Below, one piece after another: positions 7,050 through 14,812 of a stretch of 32,917 nt of DNA. Positions within the stretch are counted from its first letter, which is position 1. Every line of letters begins with the position of its first letter. The translations under genes were made by a program, and so were the position numbers. This DNA comes from an uncultured Roseburia sp. (GTDB taxonomy: Bacteria > Bacillota > Clostridia > Lachnospirales > Lachnospiraceae): the NCBI GenBank assembly GCA_910584215.1, contig CAJTYI010000028.1:1-32917 (forward strand), given 5' to 3'. The notes under the pieces are model-generated. The model was not told the DNA's origin and ran no database searches. It saw only the letters and a program-made list of their open reading frames with translations.

Positions 7050-10000
7050 ATGAGAGCACGACGAGGAATAATAAGCTGGCTGTTAGCGTTTGCTTTAGTG
7101 TTTGGCCTGCTGCCGGTGCCGTACTTAGAAAAAGAAACGGTTTATGCGGCGGAGCCTACGGGTCCCACGGAGGGAACCATAGAGGGCACTCAGATTAGTT
7201 GGAAACTTACCGTCGATGAGGCGGGATGGGATTTGGTGGGCAAGGGCGATCCCTATACGCTTACCCTGACGGGAACCGGGCCGATGGTGTCTTGGACTGC
7301 CGGTAACGGTTTTTCCAAATCCCCATGGATTTCTTACAAAGACAATATTACCACCATAGTGGTCGAAGACGGAATTACTTCAATAGGAGACTGGAACTTT
7401 ATTGGCTGTTCGAGCATAATGCGCATACGGCTCGCTGACAGTGTCACGAGTATTGGTGAATCGCCGTTTACCTACAAATCTTTGCTGAAGGAGTTTCACT
7501 GTCCGGCTGGGCTGAAAACAATCGGCGAGGCTGCTTTTCAGGGATGCGGCCAATTGGAGACATTGGAATTGAATGAAGGTTTGGAAGAAATCGGGGCGGA
7601 GGCTTTCCTGTCCTGCTCTAAACTGGCAAATGTCAATTTTCCTGCAAGCCTGACGAGCGTAGACAGGGACGCTTTTGCCAATGCGGGATTAATCAGCCTT
7701 AAGATACCGTCTACATTGACAGACATAGGAGAAGGCGCTTTCTGTAATATGCAGAAATTGCAGACGATCGAAGTTGATGCGGCAAATCCGCGTTATCAGG
7801 CCTTGACTGGTACACTGTATGAGCTTCGCGACGATGGGACGCCCTTTGCGGCGATCGCCTATGCGATAGCTTCCGGGAATACTGCGCTGAATATCGCTGC
7901 CGGGACAGAGAATATTGGATATAAAACGTATACCAATGCCAAAAAACTTGTTTCCGTCACACTGCCGGAGAGTATGCGCATTATTTCGGACATGGCTTTT
8001 TATCAGTGCGAGAAGTTAGAGGCTATGGTGATACCGTATGGAGTGACGAGTATTGGAAAAGAAGCATTTTATTCCTGTAAGGCATTAAGGAATCTGACAT
8101 TATCTGACAGTGTCGTAACGATCATGCAAAAGGCGTTTGGGACGACGGCGATCGAAGAGCTGGTTATTCCCGATAGTGTTGTAACAATAGAAAAACAGGC
8201 ATTCTCATATTGCAAATCGCTCGTGAAAGTGACGATCGGCAAGGGCCTGCAAAATTTCACGGGCGAGATTTTTTCATCGGATGAAGCGGTGGTATCTGTC
8301 ACCGTTTCGGAAGAAAACCCTTATTGGGCGGACGTAGATAACGTTGTTTATAGTAAAGATTATACCAAACTATGCTATTATCCGGCAGGTAAGGAAGATA
8401 GGGCATACTATGTACTGAATACCACACAGTATATTATGGGGTATGCAATCTATGAGTGTAATTTATTGCAAGCATTGTATTTGCCTGCGTCACTCACGCA
8501 AGTAGCATCGGTTGCAATTATGCAAAATGAATATCTGGTTTCCATTTATTTTGAAGGAAATGCGCCTAAGATATCTTCCAACAGTTTTCGCCTAAACGGT
8601 AGAAGCGGTACGGATAAGATTCAGTTGTTGATGTACCGGACGGCAGTTTCCACCGGATGGGATGTACAGGAGGATATTTGGACGTCTGCCGATGTCAATC
8701 CCAATCCGTTCCAGGAGTGGGACCCGGAGAATACCCTGACAGAAGAAGGCAGTTTTGGCGATCTTTCCTGGAAGTATTTATTTTCGGACCGCTCGATGAC
8801 CATAACCGGAAGCGGGGAGATTCCCGATTTTGACGAGACCAATCCTGTACCGTGGAGCGATTTTGTGTCGTCCATTCAGACAGTTGACGCGGATGGAATG
8901 AGCGGTGTGGGTAATTATGCGTTTCAAGGTGCCGCCAGTCTGGCCCGCTTGAAGACAGATGTGGATTTGACAAGAATCGGCGATTATGCATTTGCCGATT
9001 GCGGCAAATTGCTCTTTATCAATATTAATACGGTGGAAACGATCGGAGCGGGAGCGTTCCAAAATAATAGTGCGGTCAAGAATGATCTTGTCTTAGCGCA
9101 TGTGACGTCCATCGGGGCGGGAGCCTTTAAAGGCTGTACCAAAATACCAAATGCGTTCCTTGGAGCACATCTGGCGTCTATTGAAGATGAGTTGTTTGCA
9201 GACTGTACGGGTTTGTCCGGATTTTTTATACCCGAGAGTGTGAGTGCCATCGGCGCGCGGGCTTTTGCGGGTTGTGTGAACCTTCGCACAATCAATATTC
9301 CCGCAGCAGTACGCCAGATTGGTGCACAGTCATTTGCGGACAGCAGAATCCTGGAAAAAGTATATTTTTACGGCGAAGCGCCCACCGTGTGGGGTGCAGA
9401 TAGTTTTACCGGATGCAGTGACACGCTGAATCTCTATTACCGCAAAGCGGTGACAGGCTGGGAGAATCTCGGAGGTGTATGGAACGGGATTCCGGTAGTC
9501 GGACTGGATCGTTTCTATACCGAAAATGAAGATCACTACTCGTTCAGTAACAGCAGAGATTCTTTTGGATACGCATATGATTATCGGATTCCAAGGCAGC
9601 GCTATGTTGATGTGCTCGAGTCCATCACCACAGGAACCTATTATTATGCGATCAATGAGAGATGGCAAGGTTCCTGCTACGGCATGGCGGCTTCTACGCT
9701 GGGATTTTATGAGAATCCCGAAGAGTACCGGCTGACAGATTATGATGCAAATGCCGAAAATCTCTATGCGATCGCTGCTCCAAGGCGAACGGATGCGGCG
9801 CTGACAAAATTGATTGAGGCGTGCCAGATTGCGCAGTACAAAGCCTGCATTGCAGGAAGTGCGGGTGCTTATTCCACTAATATCGGCAAATACATGAAGT
9901 TAATTCAAAGAGTGGAGGAATTTGAGCGTTCCGGCGGACTGCGCGTAGATTCCTTGGCTGAACCGATCATTATGTTGATTACATCCAGCAGTGCCGGCCA

Positions 10001-11969
10001 TGCGGTGATTCCGCTTTCTGTGGAGCAGACTGCAAACGGCGACTTTAGTATGCAGATCTACGATCCCAACTATCCAAGGGCTCTGCAGACCCTGGTGGTA
10101 AATAAAGATTTCAGCGGTATCCGCTATGGCGCTTACACGCAGGCTTCTTTTGCAAATTACAGTGCTTTTGCCGAGGCTATGTCAGGCGTTACACTATATA
10201 ATAATGAAGCAGATCAGTCCGTTTACCTTTCGATTGACAAGGAGAGCGGCAATATCAAGAGTTCTGATGGCATGGTGCTTGAGGAGATAGAGGGCGCTTA
10301 TGAGCAGCTACCGTTTAACGGGGACGAGACGGACACATTTTCCGGTATCAAGAGTTTTGTTCTCCCGGAGGGAGATTATCAGATTACTGCGGTAAGCCCC
10401 GAAGGAGAAGAAGATTCTTCCGAATCCAATGGAACGGAGACTGTTGTGCCCACGGCGGAAACCGATGAAACAGGAAGTATCGATGAGACGGTAACATTTT
10501 ATATGGCGACCCAGAATAACTATGCACAGGTCACGACATCGGATGAGGAAGCTGTTTTGAAAGTTACCGGTTCGGATGTAGAGAGCGGGACGGTTGCAAT
10601 TGAGTTAGAATCTCCGTCCACAGAGACGGGAAAAACGACAGTCACTGTTATGAACGGGGATGGTGTGGAGCGTGTCGTAGAAGTGGATGGCGCTAATGTA
10701 AAAGTCACAACCGGCCAGGAAGATGCGATCATCGTGGAAGTCCCAGGCAGTGAAACAGTTACCATTGACGGTCAGACAGTTGAAGTGATTGACGGTCAGG
10801 CGGTGGGTTCATTTTTGGCAAACGACACAGAGAATTACTTGAATATGGGTGATTTTGTGACGAATGTTGCCTGCGATTCCACGAACAAGTTGACCGGCGC
10901 AGTTTACGGCGCTGTAGTTTCAAGCGCGCTTTTGCCAAAGAATGTCACGGTGACAGCAGAGTATTTCGATGCAGACAACAGGAGTGTCGCTGTCTGTACC
11001 AAAGATCTGCAGTTAAACTTAGGCTGGAATCCGATAGTCATGCATTTTGAGGGACTTGACGCGTCATTTGACGTCACAGAAGGGGAAATTACCCTGTCCT
11101 GCAAATTGACTGTGACAGACGGTACGCATTCAGTTTCCTCTGTGATGGACGGTTATACGGTGACATTAGAGTCTGGGACGCAGGAACCGGACAGCGAGAC
11201 GCCGGACAGTGAGGAGCCAGGAAGCGAGACGCCAGACAGTGAAGTACCTGATAGCGAGGAGCCAGGAAGCGAAACACCGGACAGCGAGGAGCCAGAAAGC
11301 GAGACGCTGGACAGTGAGATACCGGATAGCGAGACACCGAATAGTGAAATACCGGATAGCCAGGTGCCGGTTACTCCGCCAACACCAGGGACACCGGATA
11401 CTGGAGGGACGCCAGGCAATCCTCAGCCGGTAGAGAAGGTTCCGGTTCAGTCTATCCGCAGTATGACAAAGACGAAAAAAGTTACCGTGGGAGAGAAGCT
11501 TACGCTCAAGGTGAATGTATTGCCTGCAAATGCTACTGACAAGAGCGTTACCTGGACTTCCAGCAATAAGAAATATGCGACGGTGAGCGCCAAAGGTGTT
11601 GTGACGGCTAAGAAAGCCGGGGTTGGTAAAACAGTCGTTATCACGGCGACTGCCAATGATGGCTCCGGTGTCAAAGCGACACACAGACTTCAGATTAAAC
11701 CGTCAAAGGTGACAAAAATTAAGCTGACTACAAAGAAGACGACTGTAAAGGCGGGCAGCAAGTTAAAAATTAACGCTACCGTCACCATTGAGGGAAAAGG
11801 AGCCAGCAAGAAACTGAAGTGGAAGACCAGCAATAAGAAATATGCAACTGTCAATGCCAAAGGCGTGGTGACAACGAAAAAGGCCGGAAAAGGCAAGACA
11901 ATCAAAGTGACAGCCACAGCCACGGACGGTTCTAAGAAAAAAGCGACGATAAAGATAAATATTAAGTAA
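7050..11969 (+). CDS. BspA-type LRR surface protein with papain-like and Ig-like (Big2) domains
   Basis: A 1639-residue exported protein with AGGAGG 6 bases before ATG. Order: signal peptide (about 1-34, ending VYAAE); a W/G-rich lead-in and BspA-type LRR_5 repeats with the T-IG--AF--C--L pattern (about 90-530); a second lead-in and LRR block (about 565-800); and a possible papain-like Cys domain (about 840-1060) with WQGSCYGMA (C876), AGHAVIP (H984) and YDPN (D1005, N1007). Next come beta-rich segments, a 15-base-repeat linker rich in P, D, S, E and T (about 1379-1440), and two Big2-type Ig-like domains with SNKKYATV motifs to the C-terminus. No sortase signal is seen; lysine-rich Ig domains may hold it to the wall. 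BspA-type LRRs commonly mediate adhesion in host-associated bacteria. The peptidase activity is inferred from the Cys/His/Asp order only. Confidence 0.88.
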   Translation: MRARRGIISWLLAFALVFGLLPVPYLEKETVYAAEPTGPTEGTIEGTQISWKLTVDEAGWDLVGKGDPYTLTLTGTGPMVSWTAGNGFSKSPWISYKDNITTIVVEDGITSIGDWNFIGCSSIMRIRLADSVTSIGESPFTYKSLLKEFHCPAGLKTIGEAAFQGCGQLETLELNEGLEEIGAEAFLSCSKLANVNFPASLTSVDRDAFANAGLISLKIPSTLTDIGEGAFCNMQKLQTIEVDAANPRYQALTGTLYELRDDGTPFAAIAYAIASGNTALNIAAGTENIGYKTYTNAKKLVSVTLPESMRIISDMAFYQCEKLEAMVIPYGVTSIGKEAFYSCKALRNLTLSDSVVTIMQKAFGTTAIEELVIPDSVVTIEKQAFSYCKSLVKVTIGKGLQNFTGEIFSSDEAVVSVTVSEENPYWADVDNVVYSKDYTKLCYYPAGKEDRAYYVLNTTQYIMGYAIYECNLLQALYLPASLTQVASVAIMQNEYLVSIYFEGNAPKISSNSFRLNGRSGTDKIQLLMYRTAVSTGWDVQEDIWTSADVNPNPFQEWDPENTLTEEGSFGDLSWKYLFSDRSMTITGSGEIPDFDETNPVPWSDFVSSIQTVDADGMSGVGNYAFQGAASLARLKTDVDLTRIGDYAFADCGKLLFININTVETIGAGAFQNNSAVKNDLVLAHVTSIGAGAFKGCTKIPNAFLGAHLASIEDELFADCTGLSGFFIPESVSAIGARAFAGCVNLRTINIPAAVRQIGAQSFADSRILEKVYFYGEAPTVWGADSFTGCSDTLNLYYRKAVTGWENLGGVWNGIPVVGLDRFYTENEDHYSFSNSRDSFGYAYDYRIPRQRYVDVLESITTGTYYYAINERWQGSCYGMAASTLGFYENPEEYRLTDYDANAENLYAIAAPRRTDAALTKLIEACQIAQYKACIAGSAGAYSTNIGKYMKLIQRVEEFERSGGLRVDSLAEPIIMLITSSSAGHAVIPLSVEQTANGDFSMQIYDPNYPRALQTLVVNKDFSGIRYGAYTQASFANYSAFAEAMSGVTLYNNEADQSVYLSIDKESGNIKSSDGMVLEEIEGAYEQLPFNGDETDTFSGIKSFVLPEGDYQITAVSPEGEEDSSESNGTETVVPTAETDETGSIDETVTFYMATQNNYAQVTTSDEEAVLKVTGSDVESGTVAIELESPSTETGKTTVTVMNGDGVERVVEVDGANVKVTTGQEDAIIVEVPGSETVTIDGQTVEVIDGQAVGSFLANDTENYLNMGDFVTNVACDSTNKLTGAVYGAVVSSALLPKNVTVTAEYFDADNRSVAVCTKDLQLNLGWNPIVMHFEGLDASFDVTEGEITLSCKLTVTDGTHSVSSVMDGYTVTLESGTQEPDSETPDSEEPGSETPDSEVPDSEEPGSETPDSEEPESETLDSEIPDSETPNSEIPDSQVPVTPPTPGTPDTGGTPGNPQPVEKVPVQSIRSMTKTKKVTVGEKLTLKVNVLPANATDKSVTWTSSNKKYATVSAKGVVTAKKAGVGKTVVITATANDGSGVKATHRLQIKPSKVTKIKLTTKKTTVKAGSKLKINATVTIEGKGASKKLKWKTSNKKYATVNAKGVVTTKKAGKGKTIKVTATATDGSKKKATIKINIK
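11184..11366 (+). repeat. 15-base in-frame tandem repeats coding a PDSE-type linker
   Basis: About a dozen imperfect 15-base units, each coding a five-residue block such as PDSET, PDSEE or PGSET. They form a flexible acidic linker before the Ig-like domains. Because the unit is a multiple of three, gain or loss of copies would change the linker length without a frameshift. Confidence 0.85.
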
Positions 11970-11989
11970 ACACTATACGGAAAGCCGTT

Positions 11990-12029
11990 AAGCTGCTCTA
12001 CTCATTTTCTATGGGTAGAGCAGCTTTTT
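11990..12029 (+). terminator. Rho-independent terminator of the LRR surface protein gene
   Basis: A perfect 12-bp stem (AAGCTGCTCTAC at 11990-12001 with GTAGAGCAGCTT at 12015-12026), a 13-base loop and five T. It begins 21 bases after the stop codon. Confidence 0.93.
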
Positions 12030-12046
12030 CATGTTAGGGGGAGGTA

Positions 12047-12191
12047 GCGTGAAAAGTACTTGTAAGGCTCATGCCAGAGGGCATTTCCCCAACAAGTACT
12101 AAGTTTCACGCCGAAAAATGCCCCCAATAGGCGTTTTTCATCTTGATTTGAGATTCCGCAAAGCGGAATCATGGGGGTTAGTGTGAAAAAC
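12047..12191. repeat. Compound palindromic element, possible structured RNA or miniature element
   Basis: Two nested hairpins stand side by side. Hairpin A: GCGTGAAA+AGTACTTGT (12047-12063) pairs with ACAAGTACT (12092-12100) and GTTTCACGC (12103-12111), with an inner ATGCC-AGAG-GGCAT (12071-12084). Hairpin B: GTTTTTCA (12133-12140) pairs with TGAAAAAC (12184-12191), enclosing GATTCCGC-AAA-GCGGAATC (12152-12170). A competing stem, GAAAAATGCC (12113-12122) with GGCGTTTTTC (12130-12139), would exclude the outer stem of B. GGGCATTT (12079-12086) could instead pair with AAATGCCC (12117-12124). No protein frame was seen here. I recognise no named RNA family. Confidence 0.6.
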
Positions 12192-12285
12192 TGGCTCGAT
12201 CGCTGATGTTATCACACGGCTATTTGTGACGTTCTCGGAATGGAAATATTTATGGTTACTTAAAAACACTCAAAATTAAAACTTA

Positions 12286-12304
12286 ATATCCAAATTTTGG
12301 ATAT
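12286..12304. promoter_or_regulatory. Perfect operator-like palindrome
   Basis: ATATCCAAA and TTTGGATAT are perfect inverted arms of 9 bases separated by one T. It sits 233 bases before the subtilase-like gene, in AT-rich sequence, with a TATAAT hexamer about 50 bases downstream (12354-12359). The size and symmetry suit a dimeric repressor. The binding protein is unknown. Confidence 0.45.
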
Positions 12305-12363
12305 CCACATGCCTAATTTCGTCTCTAAGATAGTCTATCGACATTATAAGGGATATAATAGAT

Positions 12364-12492
12364 ATGAAACTAACCAGCGATGTATACAACTATGAAAATG
12401 GCAAGGTTGTAAGGAATGTCACCAATTCACGCAGTTTAAACGGTAACTCACGCAGTTTATATTGTAAAGAAAGGGGAAAATGGTTAGGATGA
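12364..12492 (+). CDS. Possible 42-residue small protein
   Basis: The frame begins MKLTSDVYNYENGK and ends ERGKWLG, with an internal SRSL-N-G-N-SRSL repeat. The only upstream purine run (AAGGGA, about 12347-12352) is 11 bases away and overlaps the candidate TATAAT -10 at 12354-12359. If that -10 is used, transcription would begin at or after the ATG, which argues against translation. It could also be a remnant or part of an untranslated leader of the subtilase gene. The function is unknown. Confidence 0.25.
   Translation: MKLTSDVYNYENGKVVRNVTNSRSLNGNSRSLYCKERGKWLG
12427..12459 (+). repeat. 12-base direct repeat in the subtilase gene leader
   Basis: TCACGCAGTTTA occurs at 12427-12438 and again at 12448-12459, 21 bases apart. 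It may be a regulator-binding repeat or an in-frame repeat of the possible small ORF. Confidence 0.5.
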
Positions 12493-12536
12493 GAGTAACT
12501 TATTGACAATATTTATTTGAGAGGAGTTTAGAGTTT

Positions 12537-14801
12537 ATGAAAAACAAAAGAAGTGTCATTGCTGGCATATTGTCAGTTAGTATGTTAGTAACGCTGATGT
12601 GTGAGCCGACTGCATTTTTATGGGCGGAACAAACAACAACGGAATCTCTATCTGAACCGATAGAAGAAAACATGGAAGCCGAATTATCAGATATGGGTGA
12701 GGGTGAGATCACGGAGATATATGGAGAGGCGGAACAGTTGGGCAGTGTAGAAATGCCGGCAGAGGACAATATATCTGGTCGAGAACAGGAGTATGTTGTT
12801 ATGGCCGCAAATGACATCGGTTTAGAGACTGTGCAGGAAGAGTATTCATCTGAGTTAAATGAAGATACGATGGAATCCGCTGTATTGAAAGATAATAATA
12901 TTGCTGTTGTAACATTAACAGCAGGTGAGGCGGATACCTTAGAAGCAGATAATAATATTTTGCTTGTTGAGGAGGATATTTTATTATTCGCAAGTTCTAA
13001 GGAAATAAGTAAAAAGAAAAAAGTTAAGCAAGGAAAGTTAGATGTGAAACAGAATGTGGAAGCAATAAAAGAGACAGACACTGCGGAAGAGAAATATGAA
13101 TGGAATCTTGAGGCAATTAATGTGGTAGATGTTATAGAACACAACAATGTTGAGGAAAATAGCAATGTTGAGAATACTGTTGTTAAAGTTGCATTATTGG
13201 ATTCTGGTGTAGATCTTGTTTCTGGAGTGAATGTAACAGGATATGTCAATTTTGTTGATCAGGTGGATGAAATATCTCCGATTTTTCAGGACATGACCGG
13301 ACATGGAACTGGGATTGCTGGTATTATTGCAGGTAACGGTGAGACAGGAATTTATGGTGTCAATCCAAATGTTGCATTGTATTCTGTTAAGATCATGGAT
13401 GAAAAGAATTGTGCAACGCTTAGCAGAGTGGTTCGTGGTATCTATTGGTGTATAGAGAATGATATTGATATCATTAATATGAGTTTTGGCACGACGGTCT
13501 ATTCTCAGGTGCTGGAAAAGGCGATAAAAGATGCTTATGCAGCGGGAATCTTATTAGTTGGAGCAGCGGGTAACAATGGTCAGGATGAAGTAGAATATCC
13601 TGCTGCTTTTTCGGAAGTTATGGCGGTAGCGTCAACAAGCCCTGATGCAAGAATCAGTGATTTTAGTAATGATGGAGAAGAACTTGATATAGCAGCACCG
13701 GGAGAAAAAATCCGCGTAGCGAGCTTTTTTGATGGAAATGTAGTGACGCATGGAACCAGCGTGGCGGTTCCACATGTAGTTGGCGTGGCTTCGCTATTGT
13801 GGGAAAAAGATCTGTCAAAGTCAAATGAATTTATCCGTCAGCTTCTCATTCATAGTGCCAAAGAGATTGAGGGAACAACCGAATGTGGCTTGCTGGATGC
13901 GAATTACGCATTGGGAGCCTATGACTCATTTGCGGAGAATTTTAAAGATGTAATCATTGAGGGAGAGTATATTCCAAATAATACGAACCAGCCGGATACA
14001 TTTGAAGAGATTAATATGGATGAGACATATGTGGAGGGAAGGTGGTCTGGGAATGTACACCAGGGTATGATTGGAACCAGCGTTTCGGGGTTTACTACAA
14101 GTGAGTTGAATTTAATAAAAATAGGATGCGCATTTCCGGATCATTATGAAAAATGGACAGATGCAGTGAAAAACCCAAGATGGCATGGATGGTGGAAGAG
14201 GAAAAAAGGTGCTTTGACAAATTATTTGGCAATTTGCGAGATGATTACAGACACTGCCCTGAACTCGGGGAAAGTACAATCTTATGATAGCTATTCTATT
14301 TATGGGCTAGAAAAGACAACTTATACTTTGCTTAAGGAGGATATCAACTCATTTGATTTTGCATCTGTACTTGCAGGCTACGGCTATAGCAATACAGCCA
14401 AAAACCGCAAATATTTTCTTTATGGTTGTGGGATTCATACAATAACAGATGCAATGGCACACTGTACAGCTGAAAAAAAAGGTGACAAATATGTAAGAAT
14501 TTCACATGTCACAGATCAAGGAAATATTGCGGATCGTATAGAATATCGTGCAAAAAGACATGAAATTGCGGGAAGTATAGCGGCATATGCACTGAAACAA
14601 CTGCAGGAAGGTATCATAACAGATGGAGAAGAAGTAAAGAAAGCTATCAACAAACATCTTAATGGAATTACACCTGATTTTAAAATGATTGATATAAAAA
14701 AGAATTTAATTGAAAACGGGTATGACACAGATGCGACAATAAATAAGTTAAATATCAGTAGCAGCCAAACGTATAATGTAAATGGAAATCTTATTAATTA
14801 G
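12537..14801 (+). CDS. Secreted subtilisin-family (S8) protease with phospholipase C-like C-terminus
   Basis: A 754-residue exported protein with GAGGAG 10 bases before ATG. It has a signal peptide (about 1-30), then a Glu/Asp-rich stretch and a likely I9-type propeptide ending near VEEDILLF (about 143-151). The S8 catalytic domain (about 185-465) has D222 in ALLDSGVD, H256 in GHGTGIAG, oxyanion N346 in AAGNNG and S408 in HGTSVAVPH, so it looks active. Residues about 500-690 are not subtilase. They are rich in His, Asp and Trp (GCAFPDHYEKW, RWHGWW, GIHTITDAMAH, ISHVTDQGN, AKRHEIAG). The HxxxDxxxH run H634-D638-H642 followed by H657 and H675 resembles the metal site of zinc phospholipase C/S1-P1-type folds. 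The gene is visibly more AT-rich than its neighbours, suggesting transfer. It ends 11 bases before the next gene, so the two form an operon. Confidence 0.88.
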   Translation: MKNKRSVIAGILSVSMLVTLMCEPTAFLWAEQTTTESLSEPIEENMEAELSDMGEGEITEIYGEAEQLGSVEMPAEDNISGREQEYVVMAANDIGLETVQEEYSSELNEDTMESAVLKDNNIAVVTLTAGEADTLEADNNILLVEEDILLFASSKEISKKKKVKQGKLDVKQNVEAIKETDTAEEKYEWNLEAINVVDVIEHNNVEENSNVENTVVKVALLDSGVDLVSGVNVTGYVNFVDQVDEISPIFQDMTGHGTGIAGIIAGNGETGIYGVNPNVALYSVKIMDEKNCATLSRVVRGIYWCIENDIDIINMSFGTTVYSQVLEKAIKDAYAAGILLVGAAGNNGQDEVEYPAAFSEVMAVASTSPDARISDFSNDGEELDIAAPGEKIRVASFFDGNVVTHGTSVAVPHVVGVASLLWEKDLSKSNEFIRQLLIHSAKEIEGTTECGLLDANYALGAYDSFAENFKDVIIEGEYIPNNTNQPDTFEEINMDETYVEGRWSGNVHQGMIGTSVSGFTTSELNLIKIGCAFPDHYEKWTDAVKNPRWHGWWKRKKGALTNYLAICEMITDTALNSGKVQSYDSYSIYGLEKTTYTLLKEDINSFDFASVLAGYGYSNTAKNRKYFLYGCGIHTITDAMAHCTAEKKGDKYVRISHVTDQGNIADRIEYRAKRHEIAGSIAAYALKQLQEGIITDGEEVKKAINKHLNGITPDFKMIDIKKNLIENGYDTDATINKLNISSSQTYNVNGNLIN

Positions 14802-14812
14802 GAGGAAACAAA

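Noticed and set aside
11184..11366. CRISPR-like array
   Set aside because: The repeats are contiguous, 15 bases, in frame and coding, with no spacers. No CRISPR array or cas gene was seen anywhere in the window.
11166..11684. Minus-strand frames through the PDSE repeats
   Set aside because: The repetitive Ser/Leu-rich or Arg/Leu-rich translations are a by-product of the 15-base repeats staying open in several frames.
12503..12531. TTGACA at 12503-12508 as a -35 for the subtilase gene
   Set aside because: A -10 at the right spacing would fall on the ribosome site, leaving no leader, and the hexamer there (GTTTAG) is not -10-like.
12500..13249. Minus-strand open frame of 249 codons across the subtilase gene start
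   Set aside because: It is rich in Ser/Thr/Ile from reading an AT-rich coding gene backwards, has no ribosome site or domain, and lies over a well-supported gene.
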